This document shows, one piece after another, positions 8,521 through 18,587 of a stretch of 64,000 nt of DNA. The position numbers and the translations under genes were made by a program. The notes beneath the pieces were generated by a model that was given only the letters and a program-made list of their open reading frames with translations, did no database searches and had not been told where the DNA came from. The stretch is from the NCBI RefSeq assembly GCF_024168045.1, contig NZ_CP100126.1, positions 2,885,001-2,949,000 on the forward strand. Reading direction: 5' to 3'. This DNA is from Dorea longicatena. Its GTDB lineage: Bacteria; Bacillota; Clostridia; Lachnospirales; Lachnospiraceae. Numbering within the stretch: the first letter of the stretch is position 1; each line of letters starts with the position of its first letter.

Positions 8521-9326
8521 TAATCCTGATCCGCCGTATACTCCACCGGGTTCACCGGCTGTCCGTTTTTGCGCATCTCAAAATATACATTACAGCCTTC
8601 TTTGCTGTAATACTTCGTCGGCTGGCTCACATAGCCAAGCACACTCTTCGCTTCTACATAATCCCCGACCTTCACAGGTACTTCTTTCAGCTGTCCGTAT
8701 AACAGCTCGTATCCGTTTCCGATGTCTACATTGACCGTTGTTCCCGTCTGTGCACTGACATCGATCGACTTGATGATCCCGGGTGCGCCGCAGAGCACCT
8801 GGTCTCCCTCTGCACCTTCGATGATCACGGCCGGATTATACTTATACTGATCCAGTGTCTGGAAATATACCGTCTTATCCATGCTGTAGCTCATGATCAC
8901 AGCCCCGTTCACCGGCCATAGAATGTAGCTGTCTTCTGTAAAATTAATATTATGACTCTTTCCTGCTGTTGCCTGGGTTCCCGTTCCATTCTGTTCGGAC
9001 TGATCTGTCATTCCGGTTCCGTCTGATTCGTTTTTCTCATCAACGGTACTCTCATCTGCTGCGCTTTTCTTTGTACTGCTTCCGGTATTCTCACTTTTTA
9101 CTTTTGATGTTCCGGTTTCTCTTGTCAGATCGCTGTTCTCTTTGTTGTCTTTCTTTGTCTCTTCCTGCCTGCTTTTTTCTTCCGCCTTCGCCAGCTCATT
9201 TTTCTGCGTTTTCCTGTAATCGTTAAATGTATATGTTCCTGCTATTGCAATTGCTGCCACAAAACATAACACTGCTGCCACGGTAGCACGCCGTTTGGAC
9301 ATAGACGTTTTTTCGTTTTTCTTCAT
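8520..9326 (-). CDS. spoIIQ: SpoIIQ-like protein with degenerate M23 peptidase domain
   Basis: The 268-residue protein has a short cytoplasmic tail, one membrane helix (about residues 15-32; TVAAVLCFVAAIAIAGTYTF), a long Lys/Glu/Ser/Thr-rich linker (about 35-125) and a C-terminal M23/LytM fold (about 135-260). All positions that bind zinc in active M23 peptidases look replaced: the first His motif is YNPAVIIEG, the Y-x-H-L motif is LYGQL, and H-L-H-F is NVYFEM. So a structural role is expected, as for B. subtilis SpoIIQ in the engulfment channel between mother cell and forespore. It directly follows spoIID, the arrangement known in Bacilli and Clostridia. The start at 9326 fits GAGGTGGTG upstream. 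Confidence 0.88.
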   Translation of the reverse strand: MKKNEKTSMSKRRATVAAVLCFVAAIAIAGTYTFNDYRKTQKNELAKAEEKSRQEETKKDNKENSDLTRETGTSKVKSENTGSSTKKSAADESTVDEKNESDGTGMTDQSEQNGTGTQATAGKSHNINFTEDSYILWPVNGAVIMSYSMDKTVYFQTLDQYKYNPAVIIEGAEGDQVLCGAPGIIKSIDVSAQTGTTVNVDIGNGYELLYGQLKEVPVKVGDYVEAKSVLGYVSQPTKYYSKEGCNVYFEMRKNGQPVNPVEYTADQD

Positions 9327-9370
9327 TTCATCACCACCTCTGACCATATTTTTGCCAGATCGTGATGTAG

Positions 9371-10321
9371 TTATACATTTTTTATAATTTCTGTCACTTC
9401 TTTTATATCCGTTCCTTTAAAAAAATATTTTAATATTTTTCTATATCCTTGTTTCTTTTTTGCCATCTCATTTGCCGTGTACTGACTCATACCGATTCCG
9501 TGACCGGCTCCTCTTGTGGTTACTCTTAACTTTCCATTATAAGGTTGCAACGTAAAACAACTGGAAGCCAGTTCATATTTATTTCTGAATTCTTCCCCGC
9601 TCATTACCTTGTCTCCCACGCGGATCTTCAATACATATCCCACGGAATCCGTCTCCTGTATCTCCACATCCATCGTTTCAATACCTGTAGTTTCCTCATT
9701 TTCGCCTTTTTGTTCACTCTTCACTTCCAGTATCACCGTCTGTATCTCATTTTCAGCATTTACATCCCCGGGGCATTCCACGATTTTCAGATAAGGGTAC
9801 TCTTCCTTTCCAAGCACCTCTTTTGCGTCTCTTGTATATCCGTTACTCAGATTAAAAAATGGTGTCATTGCCAGATCTTTTCCATAGAACAGCACTTGTC
9901 CCGCAGTCGATTCCAGTGCGTTTTTTAACTTTCGGTAATTTTCCGCATACCGCATGCCCCATGCAGATTTCATCTGTTTTTCTGTCCAGAATTCGTCTGC
10001 TGCTTCTTCCGGCAGTGTGCCGTCTCCTCCGGCTTCCTGAATCATGCGATATACTTCTGTCCGGATGAGCACTGCCTGTGCGTTCAGCGCTTCTTTCTCA
10101 TAATCTGCCGGCATATCCCTGGCCAGCACTCCGATACAATACTCCTCCACAGGCATCTTTCCGTTTTTCTTTATTTTCACCATCGTTTCATCTGCTTTGG
10201 AAGCAGTGATAACCTTCGGTCCATTTATAAATACGGTTATGATATACGGAAGCAGAACTATGATAAGCAGCCAGCAGCCGGCCTGTTTCACTTTTCCACC
10301 TATTCCCTTGTATCGTCTCAT
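9371..10321 (-). CDS. spoIID: Stage II sporulation protein D (SpoIID/LytB)
   Basis: The 316-residue protein has an N-terminal membrane anchor (about residues 11-30; QAGCWLLIIVLLPYIITVF) and the SpoIID domain with VEEYCIGVLARDMPADYEKE. Further on are the catalytic-type KAQAVLIRT-equivalent (LNAQAVLIRTEVYR) and the C-terminal TRGAGHGIGMSQYTANEMA block. SpoIID is a lytic transglycosylase that trims glycan during engulfment. The ATG at 10321 is preferred over the longer frame because GGGGAGGTG precedes it. It forms a two-gene unit with spoIIQ, 44 bp apart. Confidence 0.93.
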   Translation of the reverse strand: MRRYKGIGGKVKQAGCWLLIIVLLPYIITVFINGPKVITASKADETMVKIKKNGKMPVEEYCIGVLARDMPADYEKEALNAQAVLIRTEVYRMIQEAGGDGTLPEEAADEFWTEKQMKSAWGMRYAENYRKLKNALESTAGQVLFYGKDLAMTPFFNLSNGYTRDAKEVLGKEEYPYLKIVECPGDVNAENEIQTVILEVKSEQKGENEETTGIETMDVEIQETDSVGYVLKIRVGDKVMSGEEFRNKYELASSCFTLQPYNGKLRVTTRGAGHGIGMSQYTANEMAKKKQGYRKILKYFFKGTDIKEVTEIIKNV

Positions 10322-10375
10322 ATATTTGCACACCTCCCCAACGGCAGAGCCACTTTCCCCCTTCCCCACTGGCAC

Positions 10376-10418
10376 AAAAAAGCCCTCCCATACCTTATGG
10401 TATGAGAGGGTTTTTTTT
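10376..10418. terminator. Terminator between glgP and spoIID
   Basis: CCCTCCCATACC pairs with GGTATGAGAGGG around TTAT. A and T runs on both sides allow action in both directions. It ends the glgP transcript. Confidence 0.88.
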
Positions 10419-12894
10419 AATATTCCAGTTCATCCTCATTGATCACAACATGATCCAGATGCCAGATATCATCTACATATTCCTGGATCGTTCTGTCTGC
10501 CGAGAACTTACCGCAGCAAGCGGTATTCTTAAGAGCCATCTTAGCCCATTTGTCTGTGTCTTTGTAAGCTTCCATTGCACGGGCCTGTGCATCTGCGTAA
10601 GAACGGAAGTCTTTTAAGATAAAGTACATATCTGCTCTTGCACCGCCCTGATTGTTCAGAAGGCTGTTGTAAAGGTCACGATACATCTCTTTATCACCGT
10701 TTGCATAAGTTCCGTCTACCAGCTGGTCTACCACTCTTCTGATATCCGGATCGTTGTTGTAGATATCGTATGGATTGTATCCACCGTTCTGCTCATAGTT
10801 GATAACTTCGTCTGCACTCAGTCCGAAGATAAATGCATTGTCGATTCCAACTTCGTCTACGATCTCTACGTTCGCTCCGTCCATCGTTCCGAGTGTCGGT
10901 GCACCGTTCATCATGAACTTCATGTTACCTGTTCCGGAAGCTTCTTTGGAAGCTGTAGAAATCTGCTCACTGATATCTGCTGCTGCGAAGATCAGCTCTG
11001 CGTTCGATACGCGGTAATCTTCAATAAATACAACTTTCAGTTTGCCGTTGATGCTGCGGTCATTGTTGATCACATCCGCAACTGAGTTGATCAGTTTGAT
11101 GATCTCTTTTGCACGGATATATCCTGCGGAAGCCTTTGCACCGAAGATGTATGTCTTAGGATAGAAGGACATCTCCGGATGCTCTTTGATCTGGTTATAC
11201 AGATACATTACATGCAGGATATTCAGCAGCTGACGTTTGTATTCGTGCAGACGTTTTACCTGTACATCGAAGATTGATCTTGGATCTACTTCTACACCGT
11301 TGTGCTCTTTGATGTAAGCTGCAAGACGCTCTTTGTTCTTGAACTTGATCGTCATGAATTCTTTCAGAGCCTCTTCGTCATCCAGCCATTCCTTCAGTCC
11401 GCTCATCTTGGATAAGTCTGTAATCCACTCTTTTGTTCCGAGCTTCTCTGTTACCCAGTCGGCAAGCAGCGGATTCGCATGCATAAGGAAACGTCTCTGT
11501 GTGATACCATTGGTCTTGTTGTTGAACTTCTCCGGCATCATCTGATAGAAATCTTTCAGTTCCTGGTTCTTCAGGATCTCTGTATGCAGCTTTGCAACAC
11601 CGTTGACAGAATAGCCTGCAACGATCGCAAGATGTGCCATCTTAACCTGACCGTCCATCAGGATCGCCATCTTCTTTACTTTCTCTTCATTACCAGGATA
11701 CTGTGCTCTTACCTGCTCGACAAAGCGGCGGTCGATCTCCTGGATGATCTGATAAATACGTGGAAGGAGTCTTGAGAACAGATTGATCGGCCATTTCTCA
11801 AGTGCTTCTGCCATGATCGTATGGTTCGTATATGCACAGCATTTTGTTGTGATATCCCATGCTTCATTCCATCCGAGATTCTCCTCATCAAGAAGAATAC
11901 GCATCAGCTCTGCTACTGCTACTGTCGGATGTGTATCATTCATCTGGAATGTTACTTTCTCCGGCAGTTTGCTGATATCACCATGTTTCTTTTTAAACTT
12001 TGTAATTGCAGCCTGGATACTTGCTGATACGAAGAAATACTGCTGTTTCAGTCTCAGTTCTTTTCCTGCGATGTGGTTATCATTTGGATAAAGCACTTCT
12101 ACGATGTTCTTCGCAAGGTTCTCCTGCTCAACGGCTTTGTGATAATCTCCACGGTCAAAGGAATCTAACTGGAAATCTACGATCGCTTCTGCATCCCAGA
12201 TACGGAGTGTATTCACGATGTGGTTGCCGTATCCTACGATCGGATAATCATAAGGGATCGCCATTACAGATTCATAGTTCTCCTGAACGAAGTGTGTCTT
12301 TCCTGTCTCATCGTATTCCACACGGATATTTCCGCCAAAACGTACTTCTTTCGCATATTCCGGTCTGCGAAGCTCGAACGGGTTGCCGTCTTTTAACCAG
12401 TTATCCGGTGCTTCTACCTGATAGCCGTCTCTGATCTTCTGCTTGAACATACCATAACGGTAACGGATACCGCATCCATAAGATGCATATCCCAGTGTTG
12501 CAAGAGAATCCAGGAAACATGCTGCCAGACGTCCGAGTCCACCGTTACCAAGTGCCGGATCCGGCTCCTGGTCCTCGATCACGTTCAGGTCGATTCCCAT
12601 CTCTTCCAGAGCTTCTTTTACTTCCTTATATGCCGTCATGTTGATCAGGTTGTTTCCGAGAGCTCTTCCGAGCAGGAATTCCATGGACATGTAATATACG
12701 GTCTTCGGATCGTCTTTCTCATACTGTTTCTGTGTTGCAAGCCAGTCATCGATGATGGCTTCCTTTACAGCATAAGAAACTGCCTGGAACAACTGCTGCG
12801 GAGTTGCCTCTTCTACTTCCTTACGGAACAATGTCTTTACATTGTTCCGTACATCTCTTTTAAATACGTCTTTTTCAAATCTTGGATTATACAT
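10417..12894 (-). CDS. glgP: Glycogen/maltodextrin phosphorylase
   Basis: The 825-residue GT35 enzyme releases glucose-1-phosphate from glycogen or maltodextrin with pyridoxal phosphate as cofactor. Hallmarks include DPALGNGGLGRLAACFLDS in the N-terminal half, the QMNDTHPT motif, the KEASGTGNMKFMMNGA block near residue 660, where Lys carries PLP, and GTMDGANVEI. The length is typical of the family. The ATG follows AGAAGGGAAGTAG. It is a single gene between ileS and the spoIID terminator. Confidence 0.97.
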   Translation of the reverse strand: MYNPRFEKDVFKRDVRNNVKTLFRKEVEEATPQQLFQAVSYAVKEAIIDDWLATQKQYEKDDPKTVYYMSMEFLLGRALGNNLINMTAYKEVKEALEEMGIDLNVIEDQEPDPALGNGGLGRLAACFLDSLATLGYASYGCGIRYRYGMFKQKIRDGYQVEAPDNWLKDGNPFELRRPEYAKEVRFGGNIRVEYDETGKTHFVQENYESVMAIPYDYPIVGYGNHIVNTLRIWDAEAIVDFQLDSFDRGDYHKAVEQENLAKNIVEVLYPNDNHIAGKELRLKQQYFFVSASIQAAITKFKKKHGDISKLPEKVTFQMNDTHPTVAVAELMRILLDEENLGWNEAWDITTKCCAYTNHTIMAEALEKWPINLFSRLLPRIYQIIQEIDRRFVEQVRAQYPGNEEKVKKMAILMDGQVKMAHLAIVAGYSVNGVAKLHTEILKNQELKDFYQMMPEKFNNKTNGITQRRFLMHANPLLADWVTEKLGTKEWITDLSKMSGLKEWLDDEEALKEFMTIKFKNKERLAAYIKEHNGVEVDPRSIFDVQVKRLHEYKRQLLNILHVMYLYNQIKEHPEMSFYPKTYIFGAKASAGYIRAKEIIKLINSVADVINNDRSINGKLKVVFIEDYRVSNAELIFAAADISEQISTASKEASGTGNMKFMMNGAPTLGTMDGANVEIVDEVGIDNAFIFGLSADEVINYEQNGGYNPYDIYNNDPDIRRVVDQLVDGTYANGDKEMYRDLYNSLLNNQGGARADMYFILKDFRSYADAQARAMEAYKDTDKWAKMALKNTACCGKFSADRTIQEYVDDIWHLDHVVINEDELEY

Positions 12895-12927
12895 TTTCTA
12901 CTTCCCTTCTAACAAACTGGGCTTTGA

Positions 12928-15900
12928 TTATCTCTTTTCCACACCGATCGTTACAGCTTCTCCATTGATCTTCCACTCTTTCGTGTAGCCTGCAGGTACT
13001 GCTTTTGTAACTTCCAGTGCAAGTGTTTCATCTGCGATCGTAGATGCATTGTCTGCAAATACTTTCTCTGCTTTTTCTGTACCTTCATAAGATACTGCGA
13101 TCTTATCCATAACTTCGAATCCGGCTTCCTTACGCATGGTCTGTACTTTACTGATGATCTCACGTACAAATCCTTCTTCCAGAAGTTCTTCGGAAAGGTT
13201 TGTATCCATAACAACTGTAATTCCGTTGTCATTCTCAGATACATATCCCGGCATCTGTGCAGATTCGATCAACAGATCTTCGCGGAACAGAGTCACTTCC
13301 TGTCCATTGATATCAAGCTTCAGGGCATCTGTAGCATTTAACTCATCCATTGCTGCATTTCCTTCGAGTTTATCGAGTGCTGCTTTAATACCTCCTAACA
13401 TTTTACCATATTTTGGTCCCACTGTCTTTAACTGAGGTTTAAAAGTATATGAAGTAAAGTCACGAACATCTTGTGTAAATGTTACATTCTTTACATTTAA
13501 TTCATCTTTTACGATGTCTTTGTAAAATTCCGGTACTTCAAAATCAGCTTTTACATACATCTGTCCGATCGGCTGACGGTTCTTGATATTTGCAGTATTT
13601 CTGCATGCACGTCCCATAACAACCAGCTTCAGAACATTGTCCATATTAGCTTCCAGTTCTGTATCGATATGTGCTTCATTTACAACCGGGAAGTCACACA
13701 GATGGATACTTTCCGGAGCGCTCTCGTCCACGCTTCTTACCAGGTTCTGATAGATCTCTTCTGTCATGAACGGGATCATCGGCGCTGCCGTCTTACAGAT
13801 CTCAACCAGTGCTGTGTACAGAGTCATGTAAGCATTGATCTTATCCTGTTCCATTCCCTTAGCCCAGAAACGTTCACGGCTTCGTCTTACATACCAGTTA
13901 CTCATATCGTCTACGAAGCTCTGAAGTGCCTTTGCAGCCTCCGGAATCTTGTAGTTGGACAGATCATAGTCTACTGCCTTGATTGCGGAATTGAGCTTAG
14001 ACAGAAGCCATTTATCCATAACGGACAGCTTGTCGTATTCCAGTGTATATTTTGTTGCATCGAAATCATCGATATTCGCATACAGCACGAAGAACGCATA
14101 GGTGTTCCATAGTGTTCCCATGAACTTTCTCTGTCCTTCTACAACGGCTTTTCCGTGGAAACGGTTCGGAAGCCATGGTGCACTATTGACATAGAAGTAC
14201 CAGCGGATCGCATCTGCTCCGTATTTCTCCAGTGCGTCGAACGGATCAACTGCATTTCCCTTGGACTTACTCATCTTCTGACCATTCTCATCCTGCACGT
14301 GTCCAAGTACGATAACGTTCTTGTATGGTGCTTTGTTGAAGATCAGTGTAGAGATTGCAAGCAATGAGTAGAACCATCCACGTGTCTGGTCAACAGCCTC
14401 GGAGATGAAGTCTGCAGGGAACTGCTTTTCAAATAACTCTTTATTCTCAAATGGATAGTGATGCTGTGCAAATGGCATAGATCCACTGTCGAACCAGCAG
14501 TCGATAACTTCCGGTACTCTGTGCATCTGCTTTCCGCAGCATGGGCACTTGATCGTTACTTCGTCGATGTATGGACGGTGAAGTTCGATCTCATCCGGGC
14601 AGTTGTCGGACATTTCTTTCAGCTCTTCGATACTTCCGATCGAATGCTGGTGTCCGCATTCACACTCCCAGATATTCAGTGGAGTTCCCCAGTAACGGTT
14701 ACGGCTGATACCCCAGTCCTGAACGTTCTCAAGCCAGTCGCCGAAACGTCCTTTACCGATGCTTTCCGGAATCCAGTTGATTGTATTGTTGTTGGCGATC
14801 AGGTCATCTTTTACTTCTGTCATCTTGATGAACCATGATTCACGAGCGTAGTAAATAAGTGGTGTATCACATCTCCAGCAGTGTGGATAACTGTGCTCGA
14901 ACTTCGGTGCATCGTAGAGAAGTCCGCGTCCGTCGAGGTCTTTTAATACTTCCGGATCAGCCTTCTTAACGAATAATCCGGCAAACGGAGTCGTCTCTCC
15001 CATGTTACCTTTTTCGTCTACCAGCTGAACGAACGGCATATCATATCTACGTCCGACCTTGGCATCGTCTTCACCAAACGCAGGAGCGATATGAACCACA
15101 CCGGTACCGTCTGTCAGTGTTACATAGGTATCGCATGTAACGAAGAATGCTTTCTTGTTCTGCTTAGAAGCGCAGTCGTAAGCACACTGGTATAATGGCT
15201 CATACTCTTTGTATTCGAGATCTTTTCCTTTGTATGTCTCAAGGATCTCGTAAGCCTTTGTTCCGTTTTCTTCATCGGCAAGTCTGCCAAGTACGGTATC
15301 GAGAAGTGCAACAGCCATGTAATAAGTATAGCCGTCGGCAGCTTTTACTTTCGCATAGTCTTCTTCCGGGTTCACACAGAGTGCGATGTTAGACGGAAGT
15401 GTCCATGGTGTTGTTGTCCATGCGAGGAAATATGCATCCTCTCCTACTACTTTGAAACGAACGATCGCAGAACGTTCTTTTACATCTTTATAGCCCTGTG
15501 CTACTTCCTGTGCAGAAAGCGGAGTTCCGCAGCGAGGACAGTATGGCACGATCTTGAATCCTTTATACAGGAGCTTCTTGTCCCAGATTCTCTTGAGTGC
15601 CCACCACTCAGACTCGATAAAGTTATTATCATATGTTACATATGGATCATCCATATCAGCCCAGAAACCTACGGTATTAGAGAAGTCTTCCCACATACCT
15701 TTGTATTTCCATACGCTTTCTTTACATTTCTTGATGAATGGTTCCATACCGTATTTTTCGATCTGGTCTTTTCCGTCCAGTCCGAGAAGCTTCTCAACTT
15801 CCAGCTCTACCGGAAGTCCGTGTGTGTCCCATCCGGCCTTTCTTGGAACTTCGTATCCCTTCATGGTACGGTATCTCGGGATCATATCCTTAATAACACG

Positions 15901-16083
15901 TGTCAGAACGTGTCCGATGTGCGGTTTTCCGTTGGCTGTCGGAGGGCCGTCGTAGAACATATAGATCTCGTTGCCTTCACGGTCACGCATACTTTTTCTG
16001 AAGATGTCATTGTCTTCCCAGAATTTCTCTGTCTGTTTTTCTCTGTCTACAAAATTAAGATCCGTAGAAACTTTCTTATACAT
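12928..16083 (-). CDS. ileS: Isoleucyl-tRNA synthetase
   Basis: The 1051-residue class I enzyme charges tRNA-Ile. It shows the HIGH motif as GPPTANGKPHIGHVL near residue 50, the editing domain with WTTTPWTLPSN, the KMSKS motif as GQKMSKSKGNAVDP, the zinc-type cysteine pairs in the C-terminal third of the catalytic part (CECGHQH, IKCPCCGK), and a C-terminal anticodon-binding region. The start at 16083 is chosen because TGGAGG lies six bases upstream. Expression should be controlled by the T-box leader just upstream. Confidence 0.97.
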   Translation of the reverse strand: MYKKVSTDLNFVDREKQTEKFWEDNDIFRKSMRDREGNEIYMFYDGPPTANGKPHIGHVLTRVIKDMIPRYRTMKGYEVPRKAGWDTHGLPVELEVEKLLGLDGKDQIEKYGMEPFIKKCKESVWKYKGMWEDFSNTVGFWADMDDPYVTYDNNFIESEWWALKRIWDKKLLYKGFKIVPYCPRCGTPLSAQEVAQGYKDVKERSAIVRFKVVGEDAYFLAWTTTPWTLPSNIALCVNPEEDYAKVKAADGYTYYMAVALLDTVLGRLADEENGTKAYEILETYKGKDLEYKEYEPLYQCAYDCASKQNKKAFFVTCDTYVTLTDGTGVVHIAPAFGEDDAKVGRRYDMPFVQLVDEKGNMGETTPFAGLFVKKADPEVLKDLDGRGLLYDAPKFEHSYPHCWRCDTPLIYYARESWFIKMTEVKDDLIANNNTINWIPESIGKGRFGDWLENVQDWGISRNRYWGTPLNIWECECGHQHSIGSIEELKEMSDNCPDEIELHRPYIDEVTIKCPCCGKQMHRVPEVIDCWFDSGSMPFAQHHYPFENKELFEKQFPADFISEAVDQTRGWFYSLLAISTLIFNKAPYKNVIVLGHVQDENGQKMSKSKGNAVDPFDALEKYGADAIRWYFYVNSAPWLPNRFHGKAVVEGQRKFMGTLWNTYAFFVLYANIDDFDATKYTLEYDKLSVMDKWLLSKLNSAIKAVDYDLSNYKIPEAAKALQSFVDDMSNWYVRRSRERFWAKGMEQDKINAYMTLYTALVEICKTAAPMIPFMTEEIYQNLVRSVDESAPESIHLCDFPVVNEAHIDTELEANMDNVLKLVVMGRACRNTANIKNRQPIGQMYVKADFEVPEFYKDIVKDELNVKNVTFTQDVRDFTSYTFKPQLKTVGPKYGKMLGGIKAALDKLEGNAAMDELNATDALKLDINGQEVTLFREDLLIESAQMPGYVSENDNGITVVMDTNLSEELLEEGFVREIISKVQTMRKEAGFEVMDKIAVSYEGTEKAEKVFADNASTIADETLALEVTKAVPAGYTKEWKINGEAVTIGVEKR

Positions 16084-16084
16084 A

Positions 16085-16360
16085 TTTACCTCCATAAAAT
16101 TAAAACATAGAATTAAAAAAGCTTCCGCCCTGTATAGGACGAAAGCTGTACTTACGTTTATAAACCACCTAACATACCATCATATGTCTTCCCTGTAACG
16201 GAGGAATACCGTCAGTTTTTACTCAGTCACTTACCGAAACCTTTCAAAATCTGCAACTCAGAAGTGATATTCAGATATATCTTACTTGCACCGGACTTCC
16301 ACCATCCCCGGCTCGCTGCTGCGTTCTGTTATATCCTACTGTCTTCGTCAGCGTTTTTCA
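16085..16360 (-). promoter_or_regulatory. T-box leader of ileS (tRNA-Ile sensing)
   Basis: Read on the minus strand, the leader has the Stem I signature GAGCCGGGGATGGTGGAAG (16293-16316 region). The specifier loop GAATATCACTTCTGAG contains ATC (16266-16268), an Ile codon. The T-box AGGTGGTTTATAAACG (16155-16170) has the UGG-type bulge that pairs with the tRNA CCA end. A terminator, AGCTTTCGTCC/GGGCGGAAGCTTTTTT (16114-16146), follows. Uncharged tRNA-Ile should favour the antiterminator and allow ileS transcription. Elements and order are directly visible; the mechanism is known for the family. Confidence 0.95.
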
Positions 16361-16368
16361 CACCCTTT

Positions 16369-16398
16369 ATTATATGCAACAATCCTAAAATCCGTCAA
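16369..16398 (-). promoter_or_regulatory. Promoter of the T-box-ileS transcript
   Basis: TTGACG (16393-16398) and TATAAT (16369-16374) are spaced by 18 bp on the minus strand, just upstream of the T-box. Confidence 0.85.
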
Positions 16399-16434
16399 GG
16401 GGTTTTACCTTATTTTTCATGTATCCTCTGTCTT

Positions 16435-18003
16435 TTATCTTCTCCGGCGTATCAATACAACGATCAGGCTGACGATCAGGATCACCAGTGCCACACATTC
16501 TCCGGCGATCATATATTGTTCCGAAGCCGATTTCCCGGCATATTTCTTCTGGCCAAACGCCCATGCTGCTTTTGCTTTCTGCACGAAATTCGTCCAGATG
16601 CTCTTTGCGCTTAATTTTCCACCGGAGTTCTTCGTTGTCCCGGAGTTATCCACATTCTCCTTCTTATTATCCACACGTTCTTTCCCTGTACTTATTTTCT
16701 GCAGGTATTCTTCCGTGAACTTTGCTGTCGCACTTCCTACCGGATGTCCGTCATAAGTATATTGGATCGTTCCTTTTCCGGTCTTTTCATCTACGTCTGT
16801 AATCTCATAGTCTGTATCTTTGTATGAGACATCCTTCGGCAGGATCACATAGCCATCTTCCAGCGGCTGGTACTCATTCCCGCCCGTCTGTGCGGATCCG
16901 GCGTCCTCACTTTCATCCGATGCCGTTATGAATTCTTTTACTTCTGTCGGTTTCTTCTCATCTGCCACCGGAATCTTCTGGAAATTATTAAATACATATT
17001 CGAACAGATTCTTTGTATCCGGATATATATTCGCTCCATGCGTCCTGAGTACGACACATACCAGTTTCATATTGCCGTTATCAGCCATGGTGATCAGTGT
17101 GGATAAGGCATTGGATGTATATCCCGTCTTTCCTGCGACCGCATACTGGTAATAATTTTTATTTTCTTTTATAAGCATCTTATGATGCTGCGGAAATACG
17201 TGCTCTTCCGTCGTATCGGATGCCGGGATCGTATAACTCTGCTCCTGACAGATCTTTAAGAATTCCGGATAACGCCAGATCTCCCTGCCGATCAAAGCCA
17301 TGTCACGCGCACAGGTATAATGATTGTCATCATGAAGCCCGTTCGCATTGACAAAGTTCGAGTTCTCCCCGCCGAGACTTTTGCATTCCTCGTTCATCTG
17401 CTGTATGAACCAGTTGTAATCGTGCCCGGCATTCTTCCCGACATTTTCCGCAACCGCATAGGCTGCTTCATTTGCCGAGGCAAGCAGTGTCGCATACAAC
17501 GCCTGTTCCAACGAGATCACATTTCCTTCTTTTAATCCTGCGGAAGAATCTCCCGGCTGCATAAAAGATATACAGTCATTCGAAAATGTTACCTGGTCTG
17601 ACAGGCTGCCATATTTTAATGCGATAAGGCTGGTCAGAACTTTTGTGATGCTGGCAGGATATTCATGCCCGTCAATATTCTTCGCATATAAGATACTTCC
17701 GGTTCCTGCATCCATCACGATCGCTGCTTCTCCGTATGTTCCCGGTCCCTGCGGCCAGTTCTTCCAGCTGTTCGACTGGATCTCCATCTTATAAGCATCT
17801 TCTTCTGCCTTCTTCTCCAGCTCTTCCGGAGTCATGTCTTCTTCTTTTTTCTCTTCTTTCTGGGTATCATCTGCCGCTGCGTCTGCTGCCTGCGCATTCC
17901 CGGTGCTGTCCGGCTCTGCGTATACCATACTGTGCGGTATCCCTGCTGCCACCGCAAGTATCACCGCAAGAACTACGGCTGCTATCTGTTTTTTCCCCCG
18001 CAT
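16435..18003 (-). CDS. D-alanyl-D-alanine carboxypeptidase (serine type, PBP5/DacF-like)
   Basis: The 522-residue protein trims D-Ala from peptidoglycan stem peptides at the outer face of the membrane. It has a signal peptide (residues about 4-30, ending HSMVYA), an Asp/Glu-rich spacer, and an S11 peptidase domain with SITK (active Ser), SANEAAYAVAENVG (the S-x-N motif) and KTGYTSNA (KTG). It also has a PBP5-type C-terminal beta region. It ends with a membrane helix (VALVILIVSLIVVLIRRRR) instead of the usual amphipathic tail. The ATG at 18003 follows GGAGAATAG. The lepB gene lies 26 bp upstream on the same strand. Confidence 0.93.
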   Translation of the reverse strand: MRGKKQIAAVVLAVILAVAAGIPHSMVYAEPDSTGNAQAADAAADDTQKEEKKEEDMTPEELEKKAEEDAYKMEIQSNSWKNWPQGPGTYGEAAIVMDAGTGSILYAKNIDGHEYPASITKVLTSLIALKYGSLSDQVTFSNDCISFMQPGDSSAGLKEGNVISLEQALYATLLASANEAAYAVAENVGKNAGHDYNWFIQQMNEECKSLGGENSNFVNANGLHDDNHYTCARDMALIGREIWRYPEFLKICQEQSYTIPASDTTEEHVFPQHHKMLIKENKNYYQYAVAGKTGYTSNALSTLITMADNGNMKLVCVVLRTHGANIYPDTKNLFEYVFNNFQKIPVADEKKPTEVKEFITASDESEDAGSAQTGGNEYQPLEDGYVILPKDVSYKDTDYEITDVDEKTGKGTIQYTYDGHPVGSATAKFTEEYLQKISTGKERVDNKKENVDNSGTTKNSGGKLSAKSIWTNFVQKAKAAWAFGQKKYAGKSASEQYMIAGECVALVILIVSLIVVLIRRRR

Positions 18004-18029
18004 AATTTCTATTCTCCTCTGTCGTTTCG

Positions 18030-18587
18030 TTATGGTCTTCCCATATACCACTCAATCTTTCCTTCAATATCGGACACCTTCACCGTTCCGATCTCCCGCG
18101 AATCTCTGGATACTTCTCTGTTATCTCCGAGGACAAATACCTCTTTGTCTCCGACTCTCAGTGGATATGTGATCTTTGACGCCTTCTTTTCTGTCGTTCC
18201 TATCTCTCCGTCGTATCTTACTTCTTCTCCGTTTACATATACTTTGCCATCCTGGATATTAACCGTGTCTCCGGCCACAGCTATGACCCGCTTTACATAA
18301 TCCTCTCCGGATGGCCGGGCGATCGCCACGATGTCTCCGGCCTTATATTCCTTACATCTTCTGTTATATATAACGATGTCCTTGTCATGAAGTGTCGGAT
18401 ACATCGAATTCCCATCAACAGTCGAGATTCCCATCAGTATATAGAAGATCAGGATCACCACTGCTGCTATCCCCAGGAACTGCAATGTCACGATCAGTCT
18501 CTGGATGCGCATCTCTTTTTTTTTCTTTCTGCGCGTCTCGGGATCTACATCTTCCAACACTTTCTTCTTGATTGCATCTATCTCCAT
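18030..18587 (-). CDS. lepB: Signal peptidase I
   Basis: The 185-residue protein cleaves signal peptides outside the membrane. A charged N-terminus leads to one membrane helix (about residues 34-52) and the S26 catalytic domain. This has NSMYPTL with the Ser nucleophile (about residue 62), the YVKRVIAVAGD motif with the Lys base (about 97) and the GDNREVSRDSRE C-terminal box. The size is typical of single-anchor Gram-positive enzymes. Confidence 0.95.
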   Translation of the reverse strand: MEIDAIKKKVLEDVDPETRRKKKKEMRIQRLIVTLQFLGIAAVVILIFYILMGISTVDGNSMYPTLHDKDIVIYNRRCKEYKAGDIVAIARPSGEDYVKRVIAVAGDTVNIQDGKVYVNGEEVRYDGEIGTTEKKASKITYPLRVGDKEVFVLGDNREVSRDSREIGTVKVSDIEGKIEWYMGRP

